Part shown: in pieces, positions 5,867-8,144 of the stretch
How positions within the stretch are numbered: position 1 is the stretch's first letter
How the letters are laid out: every line of letters begins with the position of its first letter
NCBI GenBank assembly: GCA_003852805.1
Contig: RDDY01000105.1
Coordinates: 1-8,144 of the forward strand
Origin: Chryseobacterium sp.
Lineage (GTDB): Bacteria; Bacteroidota; Bacteroidia; Flavobacteriales; Weeksellaceae
DNA length: 8,144 nucleotides
Direction of reading: 5' to 3'
Notes under the pieces: model-generated
What the model was told of the DNA's origin: nothing
The model's input: the letters and a program-made list of their open reading frames with translations, nothing else
Database searches by the model: none
Program-made: the position numbers and the translations under genes

Positions 5867-6040
5867 CAAATGACAAATAAACAAATGTTTGTTTTGGTTG
5901 TCTGTGGTGCAAATTGCTCGTTGTTAAATAATGAATAATAAAAATTTGTTCCAAGTGCAAAAAATTTATTTTTCATATTCTGGAAATATTTACATTTGAG
6001 TAGTCAAACAATTTCATATTTAACCCAAAAATCAATTGTT
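5867..6040 (+). promoter_or_regulatory. AT-rich promoter region of the T9SS cargo gene, with -7 box at 5991-5998
   Basis: This strongly AT-rich leader region contains TACATTTG (5991-5998), which matches TAnnTTTG and leaves a leader of roughly 35 bases before the ATG at 6041. The spacer above the box contains a short inverted repeat, ATATT (5975-5979) and AATAT (5985-5989). No TTG is found at -33. A 22-codon reading frame at 5931-5999 is most likely chance. Nothing else is seen here. Confidence 0.6.
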
Positions 6041-6988
6041 ATGAAAAGAACTTTATTGCCTTTTGCAGCCGTGCTTTTTAGCGCTGCAATGTTTGCACAA
6101 ACGTACTCAAACGGTCCGTTGAGTACAGGTGCCACTTCATCCAACGGAACTGCGGCACCGTCGGGTTATACATGGAGCGAGCTGCAAGTGAACAACACTA
6201 CGCTGGGCTCGGGTGCCACGCTGGGAAACAACCTGGCAGATGACTTTGTAGTGCCGGCTAATGAAAAATGGAGTATTTCTACCATTGATTTCTTCGGTTA
6301 TCAGACGGGCGCCACCACGCAGCCGTTCAGCAAGGTGTTTGCTCAGATTCACAACGGCGATCCAAGCACGGGCGGTGCTGTTGTGGCCGGTAACTTGTCA
6401 ACCAATGTCATGACGGCAGCAACAGACGGTAAGATGTACCGGACCGCGCAGACGGGCGCGTCGTTCGGCACCACCAGACGCATTTGGAAGTTGACGGCTA
6501 CTCTGAACGCAGCATTGCAGCCGGGCACATACTGGGTGCAGTTTACAACCGAGACCACGAACGGAAATGCGGCGTTCTTTCCTCCCGTTACAGTAGTAGG
6601 GCAGCCGGCACCTGCGGGCGCCAATGCGAAACAATACGGCAGCACCGGAGTATGGCAGGATTTGATGGATACGGGGTCAAACACTCAACAAGCCGTACCG
6701 TTTGTAATCACATATACAGTGCAGACAATGGGCGTGGACGAAACGCGCCAGTACGACAGCCGCATCGTGGTGTACCCGAACCCGACTTCGGATTCGTTCA
6801 AACTCAACCTGCCTGCGGATTCCAAATCAGCCGCTACAACCGTGGAGCTTTACGACATGAGCGGAAAACTGGTTAAAACTTTTGGTTTGTCTGATTCTTA
6901 TGATATCAAGAATTTGGCAAAAGGAGCCTACCTGATCAAAGTAAAAGGAAACGGCATTGCCAAGGCTTTGCGGATTGTTAAAAACTAA
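6041..6988 (+). CDS. Secreted protein with T9SS type A C-terminal sorting domain, function unknown
   Basis: This 315-residue exported protein starts with a typical Sec signal peptide (MKRTLLPFAAVLFSAAMFAQ, cleavage probably after Ala19). It ends with a type A T9SS sorting domain from about 240 to 315: VYPNPTSDSF (244-253), LYDMSGKLVKTF (270-281), NLAKGAYLIKV (291-301) and the basic end KALRIVKN. It should cross the outer membrane by T9SS and be attached to the surface or released. The mature part (20-228) is a single, probably beta-rich domain with LADDFVVP (65-72), FFGYQTGA (84-91), PGTYWVQF (161-168) and PPVTVVGQPAP (181-191). No enzyme motif is seen. These motifs resemble ectodomains of PEP-CTERM proteins from other phyla, as recalled. 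The frame runs back to TTG 5996, but ATG 6041 is preferred because the signal peptide begins there. It stands alone with its own promoter and terminator. Confidence 0.88.
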   Translation: MKRTLLPFAAVLFSAAMFAQTYSNGPLSTGATSSNGTAAPSGYTWSELQVNNTTLGSGATLGNNLADDFVVPANEKWSISTIDFFGYQTGATTQPFSKVFAQIHNGDPSTGGAVVAGNLSTNVMTAATDGKMYRTAQTGASFGTTRRIWKLTATLNAALQPGTYWVQFTTETTNGNAAFFPPVTVVGQPAPAGANAKQYGSTGVWQDLMDTGSNTQQAVPFVITYTVQTMGVDETRQYDSRIVVYPNPTSDSFKLNLPADSKSAATTVELYDMSGKLVKTFGLSDSYDIKNLAKGAYLIKVKGNGIAKALRIVKN

Positions 6989-7007
6989 CCGAACAAATAT
7001 ATTTCTC

Positions 7008-7037
7008 AATCCCGGCGCATGCGTCGGGATTTTTTTT
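7008..7037 (+). terminator. Intrinsic terminator of the T9SS cargo gene
   Basis: AATCCCGGCG (7008-7017) pairs with CGTCGGGATT (7022-7031), with one G-T pair, around a CATG loop. It is followed directly by an eight-base T-run (7030-7037) and lies 19 bases after the stop codon. Confidence 0.93.
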
Positions 7038-7113
7038 GTTTCCGTTTATCGGCTTGTCCGTCATATAGCAAGAGAGCGAAACAGATCTGTAACAAAACTG
7101 CAAAGCTTTTGAC

Positions 7114-7121
7114 TAACTTTG
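7114..7121 (+). promoter_or_regulatory. Bacteroidota -7 promoter box of the M13 peptidase gene
   Basis: TAACTTTG matches TAnnTTTG and ends 22 bases before the ATG at 7144, with an A/T-rich leader between and no Shine-Dalgarno sequence. No clear -33 TTG is present. Confidence 0.65.
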
Positions 7122-7143
7122 AAGAATAACAATAATATACAAT

Positions 7144-8144
7144 ATGAAAAGAGTTACGTGGGGCGCCTTAGCCATCGGGGCAGTCTTTTTCTTGGAGTCT
7201 TGCACATCACAGCAGACGGTAACACAAACTCCGCAGCAGACGGTAGAGCAGAACCAAAACCCTTCAGAGACAAAAGATGAAGGTCTGGCCTTGCATTACA
7301 TGGATACCACAGTTCGGCCGCAAGATGATTTCTTCAATTACGTAAACGGCAACTGGGTAAAGACAGCGGAGATTCCCGCAGATAAATCCAGCTGGGGTTC
7401 GTTCAACGAATTGCGCGAGCACACAGATGAAAACTCACTCGCAATCTTGGACAATATCCTGAAAGAAAACTACGCGCCGGGCACCGAGGGACAAAAGATC
7501 CAGAGCCTTTACGCAACGTTTATGGATATGGATACGCGTAATGCGCAAGGCATTAATCCCATCAAAGCCGATTTGGAGCGTATCGATGCAATTCGCAATC
7601 TGAACGACCTACAAAGATACATGGACAAGGCCACCCGCACCGGAGACAATCCGTTATACGGCTGGGGCGTCAGCGCCGATATGAAGAACTCAAAGATGAA
7701 CGCGGTTTATCTGGGCGGTCCGTCATTGGGGTTGGGCAAAGATTACTACCAAAAGGAAAGCGAGGCCAATACCAAGACCATTGCCGAGTATCAGAAATAC
7801 GTAACCGAGTTGCTGAACGTGCTGGGATACAAAAATCCCGAGACAACGGCTGCCAACATCGTGGGCTTGGAAAAAGATATGGCGAAAACGCTGTTGACGT
7901 TGGAAGAAGGTCGTGATGCAAACAAGCGCTACAACCCGCGCACCGTGGCAGAACTGCGCACGTTGGTGAAAAATGTAGATCTTCCTGCGTATCTCAAAAA
8001 TGTCGGGGTAAATACCGATCGTGTAATCATCGGCGAAATCAATTACTACAAGAATTTTGACCGTTTCGTCAATCAGAAGAATTTGCCACTGATCAAAGAT
8101 TATATGAAGTTGCGTCTGTTGGCTTCCAATGCCTCCAATTTGGA
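7144..8144 (+). CDS. M13 family (neprilysin-like) metallopeptidase lipoprotein, 5' part
   Basis: The frame is open from ATG 7144 to the window edge (333 whole codons), about the first half of a protein that is usually near 680 residues. The N-terminus, MKRVTWGALAIGAVFFLESC, is a lipoprotein signal peptide with Cys20 as the lipidated residue, so the protein is membrane-anchored, in the periplasm or on the surface. A Gln/Thr-rich linker (21-45) contains QQTV twice, encoded by a 12-base direct repeat. The M13 N-terminal domain begins near residue 50 with the family hallmark PQDDFFNYVNGNWVKTAEIP (60-79), followed by WGSFNELRE (85-93). The zinc-binding HExxH and downstream ExxxD lie beyond the window, so catalytic competence cannot be judged. 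Members are zinc endopeptidases that cut short peptides. It has its own promoter, just after the preceding terminator. Confidence 0.93.
   Translation, partial: MKRVTWGALAIGAVFFLESCTSQQTVTQTPQQTVEQNQNPSETKDEGLALHYMDTTVRPQDDFFNYVNGNWVKTAEIPADKSSWGSFNELREHTDENSLAILDNILKENYAPGTEGQKIQSLYATFMDMDTRNAQGINPIKADLERIDAIRNLNDLQRYMDKATRTGDNPLYGWGVSADMKNSKMNAVYLGGPSLGLGKDYYQKESEANTKTIAEYQKYVTELLNVLGYKNPETTAANIVGLEKDMAKTLLTLEEGRDANKRYNPRTVAELRTLVKNVDLPAYLKNVGVNTDRVIIGEINYYKNFDRFVNQKNLPLIKDYMKLRLLASNASNL
7210..7245 (+). repeat. Short direct repeat in the lipoprotein linker
   Basis: The 12 bases CAGCAGACGGTA occur at 7210-7221 and again at 7234-7245, a 24-base period. They encode QQTV twice in the linker behind the lipidated cysteine. 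The likely origin is slippage or duplication in an unconstrained spacer. Confidence 0.8.

Noticed and set aside
5931..5999. 22-codon open frame (MNNKNLFQ...) in the AT-rich gap before the T9SS gene
   Set aside because: It is short, AT-driven in composition, overlaps the promoter box and has no recognisable features.
5996..6040. TTG-initiated extension of the T9SS protein
   Set aside because: It would put polar residues ahead of a normal signal peptide that starts at ATG 6041, and the TTG is part of the -7 box.
7670..7921. 83-codon minus-strand frame within the M13 peptidase gene
   Set aside because: It is antisense to a clearly coding frame and has no family resemblance.

Overview
The window looks like a chromosomal housekeeping segment from a Bacteroidota bacterium, most likely a Flavobacteriales member close to the Chryseobacterium/Weeksellaceae group. 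The support is threefold. One secreted protein carries a type IX secretion (T9SS) C-terminal sorting tail. Genes lack Shine-Dalgarno sequences but are preceded by the Bacteroidota -7 box TAnnTTTG. The proteins match the flavobacterial forms of each family from memory. No rRNA, tRNA, CRISPR array, insertion sequence or phage gene is visible.

Layout. Bases 2-49 are the last codons of a YeeE/YedE-type membrane protein. It is followed nine bases later by its partner half (59-553), a four-helix DUF6691/YeeE protein with a GACPGP motif; together they probably import a sulfur compound such as thiosulfate. This operon converges on a minus-strand fatty acid desaturase (591-1352), and both share a bidirectional terminator. 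Upstream of the desaturase, also on the minus strand, lies tyrS (tyrosyl-tRNA synthetase, 1534-2829) with its own terminator. tyrS is divergent from a small sigma-70-family factor (2915-3487); their -7 boxes form a perfect 10-bp inverted repeat.

From the sigma factor on, everything reads on the plus strand: lipA (lipoyl synthase, 3653-4516), cinA (4553-5803), a T9SS cargo protein of unknown function (6041-6988), and the start of an M13-family lipoprotein metallopeptidase (7144 to beyond the window end). The genes mostly form separate transcription units, each with its own -7 box and often its own terminator. The exception is cinA, whose ATG sits directly behind the lipA terminator with no promoter of its own visible.

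I see no novel multi-gene system. The points worth a second look are regulatory or of limited scope: inverted repeats in the desaturase promoter, the divergent tyrS/sigma promoter with a near-leaderless sigma mRNA, the terminator abutting the cinA start, possible relics of a gene between the sigma factor and lipA, and the ectodomain of the T9SS protein, which resembles domains of PEP-CTERM-anchored proteins in other phyla.
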